Shown in pieces: positions 8,709 through 24,436 of a stretch of DNA of 64,000 nt (its first letter is position 1; each line of letters starts with the position of its first letter). The translations under genes and the position numbers were made by a program. This DNA is from Lysobacter terrestris. GTDB taxonomy: Bacteria > Pseudomonadota > Gammaproteobacteria > Xanthomonadales > Xanthomonadaceae. The notes under the pieces are model-generated. The model did not search any database. It was not told where the DNA came from and saw only the letters and a list, made by a program, of their open reading frames with translations. Location of the stretch: NCBI RefSeq assembly GCF_014489475.1, contig NZ_CP060820.1, forward strand, positions 186,001 through 250,000, read 5' to 3'.

Positions 8709-9194
8709 ATGACCATCCAGGTAGGCGACCGCATTCCCGAAGTACCCCTGCAACGCATCCGCGAGGGCGTCGAGATCATCGATACCCCGACCCTGTTCGA
8801 CGGCAAGAAGGTGGTGCTGTTCGCCGTGCCGGGCGCATTCACGCCCACCTGCTCGGAACGCCACCTGCCCGGCTTCGTGCAGCATTTCGAAGAGTTCCAG
8901 GCACGCGGCATCGAGGTGCTGTGCATGTCGGTCAACGATCCCTTCGTGATGCAGGCCTGGGGCCAGAGCCAGCACGTGCCCGATGCGCTGCTGATGCTGG
9001 CCGACGGCAACGCCGACTTCACCCGCGCGCTGGGGCTGGAACTCGACGCCAGCGCCTACGGCATGGGCAAGCGCTCGCGCCGTTTCGCGCTGTACGCCGA
9101 GAACGGCACGGTCAAGAAGCTGTTCGTCGAAGCACCAGGCGAATTCAAGGTGTCGTCGGCCGAGCACATGCTGGAAGAACTCGCCGGCACGTGA
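8709..9194 (+). CDS. Peroxiredoxin, Prx5 type
   Basis: 161 aa thiol peroxidase that reduces H2O2 and organic peroxides. The peroxidatic Cys48 lies in VPGAFTPTCSERHLPGF, the Prx5 signature. No separate glutaredoxin domain is fused. The ATG at 8709 gives the family N-terminus; the longer open frame upstream overlaps the promoter region. It stands alone, with a strong terminator just downstream. Confidence 0.92.
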   Translation: MTIQVGDRIPEVPLQRIREGVEIIDTPTLFDGKKVVLFAVPGAFTPTCSERHLPGFVQHFEEFQARGIEVLCMSVNDPFVMQAWGQSQHVPDALLMLADGNADFTRALGLELDASAYGMGKRSRRFALYAENGTVKKLFVEAPGEFKVSSAEHMLEELAGT

Positions 9195-9214
9195 TCGACG
9201 GAAGACATGCGAAG

Positions 9215-9247
9215 ACAAGCGCCCGCTCACGCGGGCGTTTGTTTTTT
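9215..9247. terminator. Terminator of the peroxiredoxin gene
   Basis: A 12-bp stem with one G-T pair (ACAAGCGCCCGC / GCGGGCGTTTGT) around TCAC is followed by a run of T to 9247. It also lies downstream of the convergent pbpC and could work for both. Confidence 0.85.
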
Positions 9248-9280
9248 GCAGCGTCGGCTTCACCCGACTGCGCGGCACCG

Positions 9281-11701
9281 TCACCGCAGGACCTGGAACT
9301 CCACCCGCGACCACGCGCCACTGTCGGCCAGTGCGGTCAAGGTGTGCGCACCGGGTTCCCCGAAGTCATGCAGGAAGCTGCCGGCACCCGCGGATTCGCC
9401 GATCAGCCGACCATCCAGCAGCCAGCGGATCCGCGCCTCGCTGCCGATCGCGCGCACCGACAGTCGCAATGGCGCCGTGCTGTTGGATGCGCGGGCCAAG
9501 GTGGCACGGTCGTTGATGCCCTCGATGCGCAATTCCTCGCTGGCATCGCGGCCGTCGCCGACGCAGTCCGGTGAGAGCGCGGGCAGGCGCGCGGCCATGC
9601 GCGCTTCCTGCGACAACCAGGGCGACGCGAGTGCGGGCCAGCGCGCGATTTCGTTGCTGCGGCGCGCGTGCGGTTGCGCGCAATCGGCGGAGAGGCGCAG
9701 TCCGGTACGTGCGTCCGTCTCGAAGCGTTCGCGTCCCGCACTCCACAGGCGCGCGTCCCGTTCGGCGAACGTCGGCGGAACGACATCGTCGAGCACCCAC
9801 GCCTTGAGCTTGCGCCGGCACAGTTGCGGCGCCTGCGGATCCGGCGGCACGCCCAACGGCCAGCAGATGTCGATCTGTTCCACGTTGCCCGGTGGCGGCC
9901 GCGGCGCGCCATCGCCGCGCTGCGCCGGCAGGCTGTCGACGACTTCGAACAACAACGGCAACGCGGTGACCACGCCGTACTGCCCCGGCAATGGGGTGCC
10001 GTCGGGGCGGCCCACCCACACCCCCACCGTGTAACGGCGCGTACTGCCCAGCGCCCACGCATCGCGGAAGCCGTAGCTGGTGCCGGTCTTCCACGCCACG
10101 CGCGGGCGACCGCTGGCGTCGAAAGTATCGGCAATGCTGCCCGGACGCGGGTTCGCTTCCAGCGTGTCGCGGATGATCCAGGCCGCGCCCGGTGACAACA
10201 GGCGCCGTTCCACGCGTGCATCGCCGGGGCGATAGCGCACGCGACCGGCAACGCCGTCGCGATTCAAGGCCGCGTAGGCACCGACGAGATCCTCCAGGCG
10301 CGCGCCGGTGCCGCCGAGGATCATGGCGAGGTTGGGCTTGCCGCCATCGGGCCACTTCAGGTCGATGCCGGCGTTGGCGAGCCGCGCCGCGAAGCGCGAC
10401 GGCCCGACGCGATCGAGCAGGTCGACGGCGGGCACGTTCAAGGACAGCCGCAGCGCCTCGGCCGCGCCGATCGGGCCGTTGAACGCCATGTCGAAGTTGC
10501 CGGGCCGGTAGTCGCCGAACGCCTGCGGCGCATCCACAAGCAGGCTCTCGGAATGGATCAGGCCGTCGTCGAGCGCGAGCCCGTAGAGAAACGGCTTCAA
10601 GGTCGAACCCGGCGAACGCCAGGCCTTGACCATGTCGACGTGGCCGAGCCGCGCCTTGTCCGCGAACTCGACCGAACCGACGTAGGCGCGCGCTTCCAGC
10701 GTGGCGTTGTCGACGACGAGCAAGGCGGCGGAGGTGCGCTCGGGCAGGTCGGAGAAGTACGCGGCGACGCGGTCTTCCAGCGTGCGTTGCAGGTCGATGT
10801 CGAGGGTCGACGCGATGCGCGGCGATTTCGGATCGGCGAAGCGCAACCGTTGCGCCAGCAGCGAGGCATGCCGCGGCGGCTGCAGCGAACGCGCCACCAC
10901 CGGTTCCATCCGCGCATCGCGCACGTCCTGCACCGACCACACGCCGAGTGTCTGCATGCGCGCGAGCACCTTGTCACGCGCGTTGCGTGCGCGTTCGGCT
11001 TCGCGGTCCGGCCGCAACCGGCTTGGCGACTGCGGCAGCACGGCCAGCAGTGCGGCTTCGGCGTGGGACAGGCGCGCGGCCGGCTTACCCAGGTAGGCCC
11101 AGCTCGCCGCTTCGATGCCTTCGATGGTGCCGCCGAAGGGCGCGCGGTTGAGGTAGAGGGCGAGGATCTCGTGCTTGTCCAGGTGCACTTCCAGCTGGAT
11201 CGCGCGCGCCAGTTGCCGCGCCTTGGCCCAGGGCGTGCGCGTGTGCCGGCGTTGCGCCGGCATGTCGAGAATGCGCGCGACCTGCATCGTCAGCGTCGAA
11301 CCACCCGATACCACGCGCCCGTGGCGCAGCCATTGCCCGCCCGCGCGGGCCAGGGCGAAGGGATTGATCCCACCGTGGCGCCAGAACCAGCGGTCCTCGT
11401 AGTTCAGCAACGCCTCGAGGTAAAGCGGCGACACCTGCCCGACCGTCACCGGATAACGCCAGACGCCGCCGCGATCGGCGAAGGCACGCAGCGGCGTGCC
11501 GTCGCGCGAGAGCACCACCGCGCCGGCGTCGCGCTGCGTCGGCAAGGGCAAGGGAAACGCCAGGTCGAGGAGCATCGCCGCCGTCACCAGCAGCAGCGCA
11601 ACCAGCAGCACCTGCAACGGGAAGCGGCGATGGATGCGCAGCCGGCCGAACGAGGTGAATGCGTTGTTGTTGCGTTCGGCGTTCAAGAAAAACCAGGGCA
11701 A
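9281..11701 (-). CDS. pbpC: Penicillin-binding protein 1C
   Basis: 806 aa bifunctional peptidoglycan synthase. A membrane anchor lies at about 29-49. The GT51 glycosyltransferase domain has catalytic Glu102 in NYEDRWFWRHGG and the GGSTLTMQ motif. The transpeptidase domain carries PGSTLKPF (SxxK) and WKTGTSYGF (KTG). A C-terminal BiPBP_C domain follows. The reported start codon at 11701 is TTG; no ATG or GTG precedes the membrane segment, and TTG at 11686 is an alternative. It lies 97 bp after the alpha-2-macroglobulin gene, the same pairing as E. coli yfhM-pbpC. Confidence 0.93.
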   Translation of the reverse strand: MPWFFLNAERNNNAFTSFGRLRIHRRFPLQVLLVALLLVTAAMLLDLAFPLPLPTQRDAGAVVLSRDGTPLRAFADRGGVWRYPVTVGQVSPLYLEALLNYEDRWFWRHGGINPFALARAGGQWLRHGRVVSGGSTLTMQVARILDMPAQRRHTRTPWAKARQLARAIQLEVHLDKHEILALYLNRAPFGGTIEGIEAASWAYLGKPAARLSHAEAALLAVLPQSPSRLRPDREAERARNARDKVLARMQTLGVWSVQDVRDARMEPVVARSLQPPRHASLLAQRLRFADPKSPRIASTLDIDLQRTLEDRVAAYFSDLPERTSAALLVVDNATLEARAYVGSVEFADKARLGHVDMVKAWRSPGSTLKPFLYGLALDDGLIHSESLLVDAPQAFGDYRPGNFDMAFNGPIGAAEALRLSLNVPAVDLLDRVGPSRFAARLANAGIDLKWPDGGKPNLAMILGGTGARLEDLVGAYAALNRDGVAGRVRYRPGDARVERRLLSPGAAWIIRDTLEANPRPGSIADTFDASGRPRVAWKTGTSYGFRDAWALGSTRRYTVGVWVGRPDGTPLPGQYGVVTALPLLFEVVDSLPAQRGDGAPRPPPGNVEQIDICWPLGVPPDPQAPQLCRRKLKAWVLDDVVPPTFAERDARLWSAGRERFETDARTGLRLSADCAQPHARRSNEIARWPALASPWLSQEARMAARLPALSPDCVGDGRDASEELRIEGINDRATLARASNSTAPLRLSVRAIGSEARIRWLLDGRLIGESAGAGSFLHDFGEPGAHTLTALADSGAWSRVEFQVLR

Positions 11702-11748
11702 AGTCGAAAGTGGATTCCGGGCCTGACAGCTTCGACTGTCGACGAACC

Positions 11749-11792
11749 GGTCCTGCTGTCGTTCCGTCGGAAACGGAACGCAGCAGGACCGT
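11749..11792 (-). terminator. Long hairpin between the alpha-2-macroglobulin gene and pbpC
   Basis: A 19-bp stem (11 bp CGGTCCTGCTG / CAGCAGGACCG, a one-base bulge, then 8 bp CGTTCCGT / ACGGAACG) closes a five-base loop. There is no clear T-run on the minus strand. It may attenuate read-through or block mRNA decay, lowering pbpC relative to the upstream gene. Confidence 0.6.
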
Positions 11793-11798
11793 GCAGGC

Positions 11799-14700
11799 TT
11801 ACCGCCCCGGCTGCTTCACCGTCAGCGTCGCCGGGCTGGCCTTGCCCACGCCGCGCATGTCGGGACGGTACATGTCCTCGACCAGCGACGGTGGCACGGT
11901 GTAGGTGCCCGGCGTCACCGCGCGCACCAGGTAGAACAGCTTGGCCGTGTCGTAGGTCGTGAGCTTCAGCGCCGCCACGTAGCGGTCGTCGCGGTATTCC
12001 TCGTGCCGGGTTTCGGCGGCCTCGTCGCGATCGGCGATCTCGATGCCATCGACGACGACGCCGGCCCACTGCTTGGCATCGCCGAGGTTGAAGTTCTCGA
12101 TCTCCAGTCCCGCCGGCAACAGGTCGGTGACCAGCGCATCGGGCATGTCCACGCTGCTCTTGATGGTGAGCTGCACGATCAGGCTGTCGCCCTCCTCCAG
12201 CGTGCCGCCGCTCCACTCCTTGCCTTCGGTGGTGTAGTACTTGCGCGTCACCGAGACGGTGCTGGCATCCGGTTCCGGCGCCGTGCGCGGCACGCCCGCC
12301 ACTTCCAGGCTCGCGTACAGCGGCGGTTCGCCCTGCGGCACGAACGACACGCCACGCGACAGTGCCTCGAAATCGACGGTACGGCCGGTCACGCGCGTTG
12401 CCGCCACGTCGAAAGCTTCGCCGCCGACCTTCCACTGGCCCGACACCATCTTCTTCTGGTCGGCCATCAAGGCCTTGCCGAGGCGCGCGAGCGCCACCTG
12501 CTCCTGCGTGCTCAGCCAGAACCAGCGCATGTTGCGACGCGCGTCGAGTTCGCGCCCCAGGGCCACCACGCGGGCATCGAACTCCGGCTTCGCATAGCCG
12601 CGTTCGTGCAGCAGCGCGACCATCAACGCGTCGTCGCGCAGGCGGGTGCCGTAATCGGCGAGGTAGACCGGGCGCTGCTTCGGATCCATCGCGAAACCGG
12701 CGGCCATCGCCTTCGCACCGCGCGCCTTGTCACCCTGCAGCGACAGAGCCAGACCCAGGTGCACCAGCGGCAGGCCGGTCATGCTCTGCTTGCGGCTGTT
12801 GTCGTACAGCGCACGCAGCGTGCCCAGCGGCGCGCGGTTGACGCGCGCGAGCACGTAGCCGGCGTGGGCCTGGTAGGCGAACTTGAGGTGGTCGCGATTG
12901 TCGTAGCCGTAGAACGGCGCGCCGCCCGCGAGCAGGTCCTCGTTGAGGGCCTTCAGCGCCTTCTGCAGCATGTTCTCCGGCACGGCGAAGCCGGCTTCGC
13001 GCGCATCCAGCAGGAACTCGACGATGTACGGCGTCAGCGCCTGGTTGATGTAATCGCCGTCGCCCCACATCGAGAAGTGGCCGGAGCTGACCTGCATGGA
13101 AGCAAGCCGGCCGAACGCACCTTCCATGCGCTCGCGGCGCTGCTTCGCGCTGAGGCCGGCGACGCCGAGCATCTTTGCCGTGTCCTCATCCAGCTCGAGC
13201 GCGGCGTAACCCTTGCTCGTCGTCTGCTCCGCGCAGCCGTAGGGATACTTCAGCGCATCCTCGAGCGCCGCCGCGAACGGGATCGGCGGCAACGCGCTGA
13301 CCACCATCCGCGCCTGCACCGAACCGGGCATCAATCCATCGGCGAGATCGGTACCGAGCGGCACCGCTTCCAGTCCGTCCAGCACCCGCGTGCGCGAACG
13401 CATCACCGCCGACCAGGCCGGGCGCACGGGCACGTCGTACTTGCGATCGACGTTGTAGCCGTTGCCGCTCACGCGCACGCGCACCTGCGCCGTGGTGTAG
13501 CCCTCGCTCGCGATCAGCGGGAAGGTGTAGGTCGTCTTGCCGTCGACACCGAGCTTGGCCGTGCGCGCGCCGTCGGCCAACGCCAGCGGGCCGATGCCGT
13601 CGAGCTGCACCTTGAACTCGCCCGGCTTGCCGGTGAAGTTCTGCACGTCCAGGGTCACGCTGCTGCGGTCGCCTGGCGCGAGCACGCGCGGCAGGCTCGC
13701 TTCGGCCAGCACCGGCGCGCGCACCACGGTTTCGTTGTCCTTGCTGCCGTAGCTCTTGCCGGCGTACACCAGCGCGGACACGCGCAACGTGCCGTTGAAG
13801 TCGGGAACCGCCAGCTTCACCCGCGCCAGGCCCTTCGCGTCCAGCTTCACCGGGCCGCTGAACAGATCCACGGTCTGCACGTGCGCGGTCGGGCGGCGCG
13901 CCTGCGGCAGCGCCAGCGCTGCCATGTCGCCGCCGAAACGGATCCGCGCCGTGCCGCCTTCAAAGCTTTCGATCACCCGGCCGTAGACGTCGTAGGCATC
14001 GACGCCGAGGCGGCGCTGGGCGAAGAAGTGCTTGCTCGCATCCGGCACCGGGAAGCGGGTGATGTTGAGGATGCCGACGTCCACCGCCGACACCGTCACG
14101 AACGCGTCCTGCCCCGCCAACTGCGGCACGCTGACGGTGACCGGAAGGTCGCGCTCCGGACGCATCAGCTTGGGCACGGCCAGACCAACCGCCACCGTGC
14201 GATCGCGGCGGTCCATCGGCACGTGCGCAATGCCGACGGCGCGCGCGGGCGTGATCTTGTCGGCCGCGGTGCCGCCGCGGAACACCAGCGCGGTGACGTA
14301 GACGTCGTGGCGTTCCCAATCCTTGGTCACCGGGATCTCGAACGTGCTGCCGGCCTTCGCCTCGATGTCCTGCACGTAGATCATGTGGTCGCTTTCGACC
14401 ATCAGCAGGCCCTTGCCGGCGTGCGGCGGGGTCAGCGTCACCTTGAGCACGTCGCCGGACTTGTAGGCGATCTTGTCCAGCGCGAGCTTGACCTTGTCCG
14501 GCCGCGCATCGAGGCCGCGGTTCTCGTCACTCCAGCTCCAGCCCGCCTTGAACGGATAACGGGTGGTGAGCTTCGTCGCCGGATCGAACACGTCCAGGCG
14601 GTACTCGCCCCACTCCACCGGGAAATCGATCCGGACCGGCGCGGCGCCGGCATCGATGGTGCGCGTGCTGATGTCTTCGTAGCGGCGGGTGAAGTCGTAA

Positions 14701-16826
14701 TCCCAGCCGTCGTTGTCCCAGTTCCAGTGGTAGTCGCGGTGCTCGCGCACCAGCGTCACGCGCAGCCCGTTGCCGGGACGCGGCTTGCCGTCGCTGCCGA
14801 AGCGGCTCAGCTGGAAGCCGGCGTTGGCGTTCGCATCGGTGCCGTCCTTGTCGTCGAACAACGGTCGCACGGCGACCAGCGCATCGGCCGGCCACAGCAC
14901 GCGCTTGAGGCTGCGATTGACGCTGCGGCCACCGGTTTCGAACACGCTGCCGGTCACCATCGCCGCGATCGTGCTGACCGGCTTGGCTTCGGCCGGGAGC
15001 GCGATGTCCTGTTCCAGCTTGCCGTTGGCGTCGAGCGCGGTGTCGATGACGTCCTTGGCTTCCTTGGGCAGCTTGAGCATGGGGTCGCCGAAGAACCAGC
15101 CCGGCAGCTGCTCGAGCGGATGCTGCTCCACCGCGACCGTGAGCTTGGCAGTGAAGCGATTGGCGGCCGCAGGCGCGCCGTAGAGGTAGGCGCCGGTCGC
15201 CTGCAGGCGCAGCGGCTCGCCCGGCTTGATCACGTCCTGCGCGGCGAGATCGAGCTTCATGCGTTCGGGCAGGAATTCCTCGACGCGCAGGGTCATGCCC
15301 TGCACCGCTTCCTTGCTCGCCGGATCGGTGCGGAATTCGACGCGCCAGCGCCCGGTTGCCGCATCGACCGGAATCACCTGGGTGTGGCGCACGTAACCCT
15401 GCGCGTCCGGCTGCAGGCTGGTTTCCAGGAAGGTCTTGCCGTCGGGTTGCACGTAGCGGACGAAGACCGGTTGCAGCCCCTTGCCCTTCGCCTTGGCGGT
15501 GATCGGCTGGCCGTCCTGGTCGCGCAGCAGCGCCGACAGACGCACGGTTTCACCCGGACGGTAGAGGTCGCGCCCCGACCAGGCGAAGACGTCGAACCAG
15601 GCCTGTTCGCGACCGGCCACGGCGAACTCCGACAGGTCCAACGCCGGTTGGTTGAACGGCAGCATCGACACGTCGCTGCCGCTCTGCGCGATCAGCACGT
15701 GCGCGGCGTCGAGCTTGTAGTCGAGCATGGCGTTGCCGTTGCGGTCGGTGACCGACTTCATCACCGGCTCGCCGTCGCCGTTGAGGATCTTCAGCTCCAC
15801 GCCATTGATGGCGCCGCCGGTTTCCAGCGACGCTGCGTGCACGAACAGGCGGTCCTTGTAGGCGCGCGTGTGCAGGCCCAGGTCGCTGACGGTGAAGAAG
15901 GCGGTGTCGAATTCCTCCTTGAAACTGCCCGCGCGCTTCATCACCGCGAAGTACAGGCCGGGCTCCTGCAGTTCCTCGATGTCCTGCAGCGGCAGGTAGG
16001 TCAGGACGCGTTCGTTCTTCTTGCCACCGAGGACGAAGCGGTTGACGTAGACCGGCTCGGCCAGCTTCGACAGCGGCGTGCGGCCGTGGCTGATGCCGTC
16101 CTCGTCGTCCCAGGAGTATTCGCGCTCGAGGTCCCAGGCGCTGCGGCGGCCGCCGCGCTGGAATTCGGCGAAGAACCGGGGCAGCTCCTTTTCCTTGATG
16201 CGCAGGAATTCGACGTCGACTTCGGGCACGTTGACCGACACCACCGGCAGGCCGCGGCTCTCGCGCGCCGGCAGCACGCTGCCCTGCGAGGCGAAGCCGA
16301 CCACGGGTTCGAGCGGGCCGGTGTAGACGGTGCGCTTTTCCTCCTTGCCCAGGCGGTTGCCGTCGGCGGCGGTCAGGCCCGCGCGCAGGGTGACGACGTA
16401 CTCCTTGCTCGCCTCCACGTGCGGGAAGCGCAGCACCTTGGCTTCGTCCGCGCCCTCGTCGTCGAGCACCCAGCTGCCCTTCACCGGAGCACCGTCCTTG
16501 TCGGTCACGGCGATCAGCGCATCGAATTCCTGGGTGCCGACCAGCGGGCGGCTGAATTCCAGGGCGATGGCGAGCTCGTCGTCGCCGGCCTGGTCGGGAT
16601 ACGCCGCCACCAGGCCGAAGCCCTTCACTGCGTCGCGCTTCGCGGCGATCTTCTCGCCGCCCACCGCCGGCAGCTGGCCGTCGGCATCGCGCTTGCAACC
16701 GCCGAGGGCCAACAGCACCGCCAGGGCGAACACCACCGCGCCCTGCCACGGCCTGCGGTGGACCGGCAAACGAGCAGATGGCAAACGGGACTGCACGGAT
16801 CCATCCGAACACGAAACGCGCTTCAT
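11799..16826 (-). CDS. yfhM: Bacterial alpha-2-macroglobulin lipoprotein with thioester motif
   Basis: 1675 aa periplasmic protease trap. The N-terminus has a signal peptide and a lipobox LGGC about 42 residues in, so it is anchored by lipid. MG-type beta domains follow. The thioester motif CAEQ starts at Cys1198 within YPYGCAEQTT, next to the alpha-helical thioester domain. The ATG at 16826 is chosen because a GGGGAG ribosome site and the signal peptide follow from it; the frame stays open 70 codons further upstream without homology. The protein is thought to protect the cell when the wall is breached, with PBP1C making repairs. Confidence 0.93.
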   Translation of the reverse strand: MKRVSCSDGSVQSRLPSARLPVHRRPWQGAVVFALAVLLALGGCKRDADGQLPAVGGEKIAAKRDAVKGFGLVAAYPDQAGDDELAIALEFSRPLVGTQEFDALIAVTDKDGAPVKGSWVLDDEGADEAKVLRFPHVEASKEYVVTLRAGLTAADGNRLGKEEKRTVYTGPLEPVVGFASQGSVLPARESRGLPVVSVNVPEVDVEFLRIKEKELPRFFAEFQRGGRRSAWDLEREYSWDDEDGISHGRTPLSKLAEPVYVNRFVLGGKKNERVLTYLPLQDIEELQEPGLYFAVMKRAGSFKEEFDTAFFTVSDLGLHTRAYKDRLFVHAASLETGGAINGVELKILNGDGEPVMKSVTDRNGNAMLDYKLDAAHVLIAQSGSDVSMLPFNQPALDLSEFAVAGREQAWFDVFAWSGRDLYRPGETVRLSALLRDQDGQPITAKAKGKGLQPVFVRYVQPDGKTFLETSLQPDAQGYVRHTQVIPVDAATGRWRVEFRTDPASKEAVQGMTLRVEEFLPERMKLDLAAQDVIKPGEPLRLQATGAYLYGAPAAANRFTAKLTVAVEQHPLEQLPGWFFGDPMLKLPKEAKDVIDTALDANGKLEQDIALPAEAKPVSTIAAMVTGSVFETGGRSVNRSLKRVLWPADALVAVRPLFDDKDGTDANANAGFQLSRFGSDGKPRPGNGLRVTLVREHRDYHWNWDNDGWDYDFTRRYEDISTRTIDAGAAPVRIDFPVEWGEYRLDVFDPATKLTTRYPFKAGWSWSDENRGLDARPDKVKLALDKIAYKSGDVLKVTLTPPHAGKGLLMVESDHMIYVQDIEAKAGSTFEIPVTKDWERHDVYVTALVFRGGTAADKITPARAVGIAHVPMDRRDRTVAVGLAVPKLMRPERDLPVTVSVPQLAGQDAFVTVSAVDVGILNITRFPVPDASKHFFAQRRLGVDAYDVYGRVIESFEGGTARIRFGGDMAALALPQARRPTAHVQTVDLFSGPVKLDAKGLARVKLAVPDFNGTLRVSALVYAGKSYGSKDNETVVRAPVLAEASLPRVLAPGDRSSVTLDVQNFTGKPGEFKVQLDGIGPLALADGARTAKLGVDGKTTYTFPLIASEGYTTAQVRVRVSGNGYNVDRKYDVPVRPAWSAVMRSRTRVLDGLEAVPLGTDLADGLMPGSVQARMVVSALPPIPFAAALEDALKYPYGCAEQTTSKGYAALELDEDTAKMLGVAGLSAKQRRERMEGAFGRLASMQVSSGHFSMWGDGDYINQALTPYIVEFLLDAREAGFAVPENMLQKALKALNEDLLAGGAPFYGYDNRDHLKFAYQAHAGYVLARVNRAPLGTLRALYDNSRKQSMTGLPLVHLGLALSLQGDKARGAKAMAAGFAMDPKQRPVYLADYGTRLRDDALMVALLHERGYAKPEFDARVVALGRELDARRNMRWFWLSTQEQVALARLGKALMADQKKMVSGQWKVGGEAFDVAATRVTGRTVDFEALSRGVSFVPQGEPPLYASLEVAGVPRTAPEPDASTVSVTRKYYTTEGKEWSGGTLEEGDSLIVQLTIKSSVDMPDALVTDLLPAGLEIENFNLGDAKQWAGVVVDGIEIADRDEAAETRHEEYRDDRYVAALKLTTYDTAKLFYLVRAVTPGTYTVPPSLVEDMYRPDMRGVGKASPATLTVKQPGR

Positions 16827-17032
16827 GCGACTCTCCCCAAGTTTGCGTGCAAGCGTATAGAACCGAAGCCACGTCACACAATGGCGGCGAACGATTGCAG
16901 GAAGCGCGCCAGTGAACTGGCGTTTAGCATTGCCACGGCGGCCGCCATGGTCGCCTGAAGATGCAGCCTGACGCGATTTCGCGGCGACAGCGGTCAAGGC
17001 TGATCCGCCGACCGCTCCGCGGACTCCCGGAA

Positions 17033-17064
17033 ACAAAAACGCCGCCCGGAGGCGGCGCTTTTGT
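17033..17064 (-). terminator. gyrA terminator
   Basis: A 15-base inverted repeat with one mismatch (left arm CAAAAACGCCGCC, right arm GGCGGCGCTTTTG) lies 17 bp beyond the gyrA stop and has T-rich flanks on the minus strand. Confidence 0.85.
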
Positions 17065-17081
17065 TCAAACCTAGTCGGAAC

Positions 17082-19748
<2,667 letters not shown>

Positions 19749-19854
19749 TCGGGTTCCGTCTGCTTGCGGTGAGCGGACCGTCGGACGCAAGACACAACCT
19801 GCCCCGAGCGGGCGTGTTCTGTGGCTCGCTCACGGCGGCTTCAAAGGACGTTAA

Positions 19855-19883
19855 ATCCTACCATGAAACGGGGTTTCACGGCG
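19855..19883 (-). promoter_or_regulatory. Candidate gyrA promoter with a small palindrome
   Basis: On the minus strand TAGGAT (19860-19855) looks like a -10 box about 107 bp before the gyrA start. The palindrome TGAAAC-GGG-GTTTCA (19864-19878) overlaps the spacer towards the -35 region. This placement would suit an operator, but no regulator can be named. Confidence 0.35.
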
Positions 19884-19984
19884 CCGGGATTCCCACACAG
19901 AAACAGCCACTTACAGGCGATTTTGGCCGTGATTTGGAAGCCGCTGCGGCGGGCCGGTCAAACCCCCTTCGCGGCCGGGCTCGA

Positions 19985-21043
19985 TCAGCCCCCGAATGCG
20001 GCCTTCATGGCGGCCGCGTCCGGGCGCTCGATCACCCCCTGCTCGGTCACGATGGCGTCGATCAGCTCGTGCGGGGTGACGTCGAAAACCGGGTTCCAGG
20101 CGCCGATGTCGTGGGCCGCCGTGCGCACGCCACCGATGGCGAACATCTCGCCCGGGTCGCGCTCCTCGATGTGGATGGCGTCGCCGTTGGGCGTGGCCAT
20201 GTCGACCGTCGAGGACGGCGCGGCGACCATGAACCTGACGCCGTGGTGGCGCGCGGCGATCGCCAGCTGGTAGGTGCCGATCTTGTTGGCGGTGTCGCCG
20301 TTGGCGCAGATGCGGTCCGCGCCGACGACCACCCATTGCACGGCGCCGGTCTTCATCAGGTGCGCGGCTGCGGAATCGGCGATCAGGGTCGGCTCGATGC
20401 CGTCCTGCTGCAGCTCCCACACGGTCAGGCGCGCGCCCTGCAGCCACGGGCGGGTCTCGCCCGCGTAGACCTTGTCGATGCGGCCCTGGGCGACGCCGGC
20501 GCGGATCACGCCCAGCGCCGTGCCGAAGCCGGCCGTGGCGAGCGAGCCGGTGTTGCAGTGGGTCAGGACCCCGCTGTCCGGCGCGATCAGGGCCGCGCCG
20601 AGCGCGCCCATGCGGCGGTTGGCCGCCAGGTCCTCGTCGTTGATGGCCTGCGCCTCGCGCGCGATCACGTCGCGCCAGTCGGGCCCGGCCGCGCCCAGCA
20701 CGCGGCGCATGCGCGCCAGCGCCCAGGCCAGGTTCACCGCGGTCGGGCGCGCGTCGTTGAGTCGTTGCATCGGCGCTTCGAGCTTGCGCGCAGCTTCGGC
20801 GCCGTCGGCCGCTTCGATCTTCATGCCGGCCAGGACCACGCCCCAGGCGGCGGCGATACCGATGGCGGGGGCGCCGCGGACAGTCAGTGAATGGATTGCG
20901 GCCGCGACTTCGTCGCTGGTTCCGCAGCGGACGTATTCGACCTGGAACGGCAACTTGCGCTGGTCGAGGAGTTCGAGGGCATCGCCGGTCCAGCGGATCG
21001 GGCGGATGCGGTCGTAGCGGTCGAAGTCGAAGGTGGCGTTCAT
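19985..21043 (-). CDS. mtnA: S-methyl-5-thioribose-1-phosphate isomerase
   Basis: 352 aa. It converts 5-methylthioribose-1-phosphate to methylthioribulose-1-phosphate in the methionine salvage pathway. The catalytic pair is Cys163 in [10 protein letters not shown] and Asp243 in GADRI, matching the positions known for Bacillus MtnA. RGAPAIG near residue 56 is a further signature. It is on the same strand as gyrA, 236 bp upstream of it. No other mtn genes are adjacent. Confidence 0.95.
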   Translation of the reverse strand: MNATFDFDRYDRIRPIRWTGDALELLDQRKLPFQVEYVRCGTSDEVAAAIHSLTVRGAPAIGIAAAWGVVLAGMKIEAADGAEAARKLEAPMQRLNDARPTAVNLAWALARMRRVLGAAGPDWRDVIAREAQAINDEDLAANRRMGALGAALIAPDSGVLTHCNTGSLATAGFGTALGVIRAGVAQGRIDKVYAGETRPWLQGARLTVWELQQDGIEPTLIADSAAAHLMKTGAVQWVVVGADRICANGDTANKIGTYQLAIAARHHGVRFMVAAPSSTVDMATPNGDAIHIEERDPGEMFAIGGVRTAAHDIGAWNPVFDVTPHELIDAIVTEQGVIERPDAAAMKAAFGG

Positions 21044-21133
21044 GGGCCAATTCTAACCGCTGGGTTCTGGTAGCCGCGGGCTTGGCAACGACGCCGTGAA
21101 CCAGTCGCGTCGCCTGGAGATACCTCCCTTGAT

Positions 21134-21162
21134 CGTCATCCCGGCGCAAGCCGGGGATCCAG
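21134..21162 (+). repeat. REP-like repeat, second pair, left copy
   Basis: Same family as 5815, with one extra G in the right arm (CGTCATCCCGGCGCAAGCCG then GGGATCCAG). It is paired with an inverted copy 34 bp away in the mtnA-epmA spacer. Confidence 0.8.
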
Positions 21163-21196
21163 CTGTTGCTTGTCGTTGACCCGGCGAGGTCAAAGG

Positions 21197-21224
21197 CTGG
21201 ATCCCGGCTTGCGCCGGGATGACG
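21197..21224 (-). repeat. REP-like repeat, second pair, right copy
   Basis: Inverted copy, CTGGATCCCGGC on the left and GCCGGGATGACG on the right. This pair encloses only 34 bp and no open frame. It lies between the mtnA start and the epmA stop. Confidence 0.8.
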
Positions 21225-21251
21225 GGATACCCTTGTTCGCGCTTGCCTTCC

Positions 21252-24436
<3,185 letters not shown>

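Noticed and set aside
12003-16958. A 1651-codon open frame on the plus strand opposite the alpha-2-macroglobulin gene.
   Set aside because: Its composition (Arg, His, Gly, Val, Gln rich, no motifs) is that of a third-position GC shadow. The minus frame has a lipobox, domain motifs and a CAEQ thioester site.
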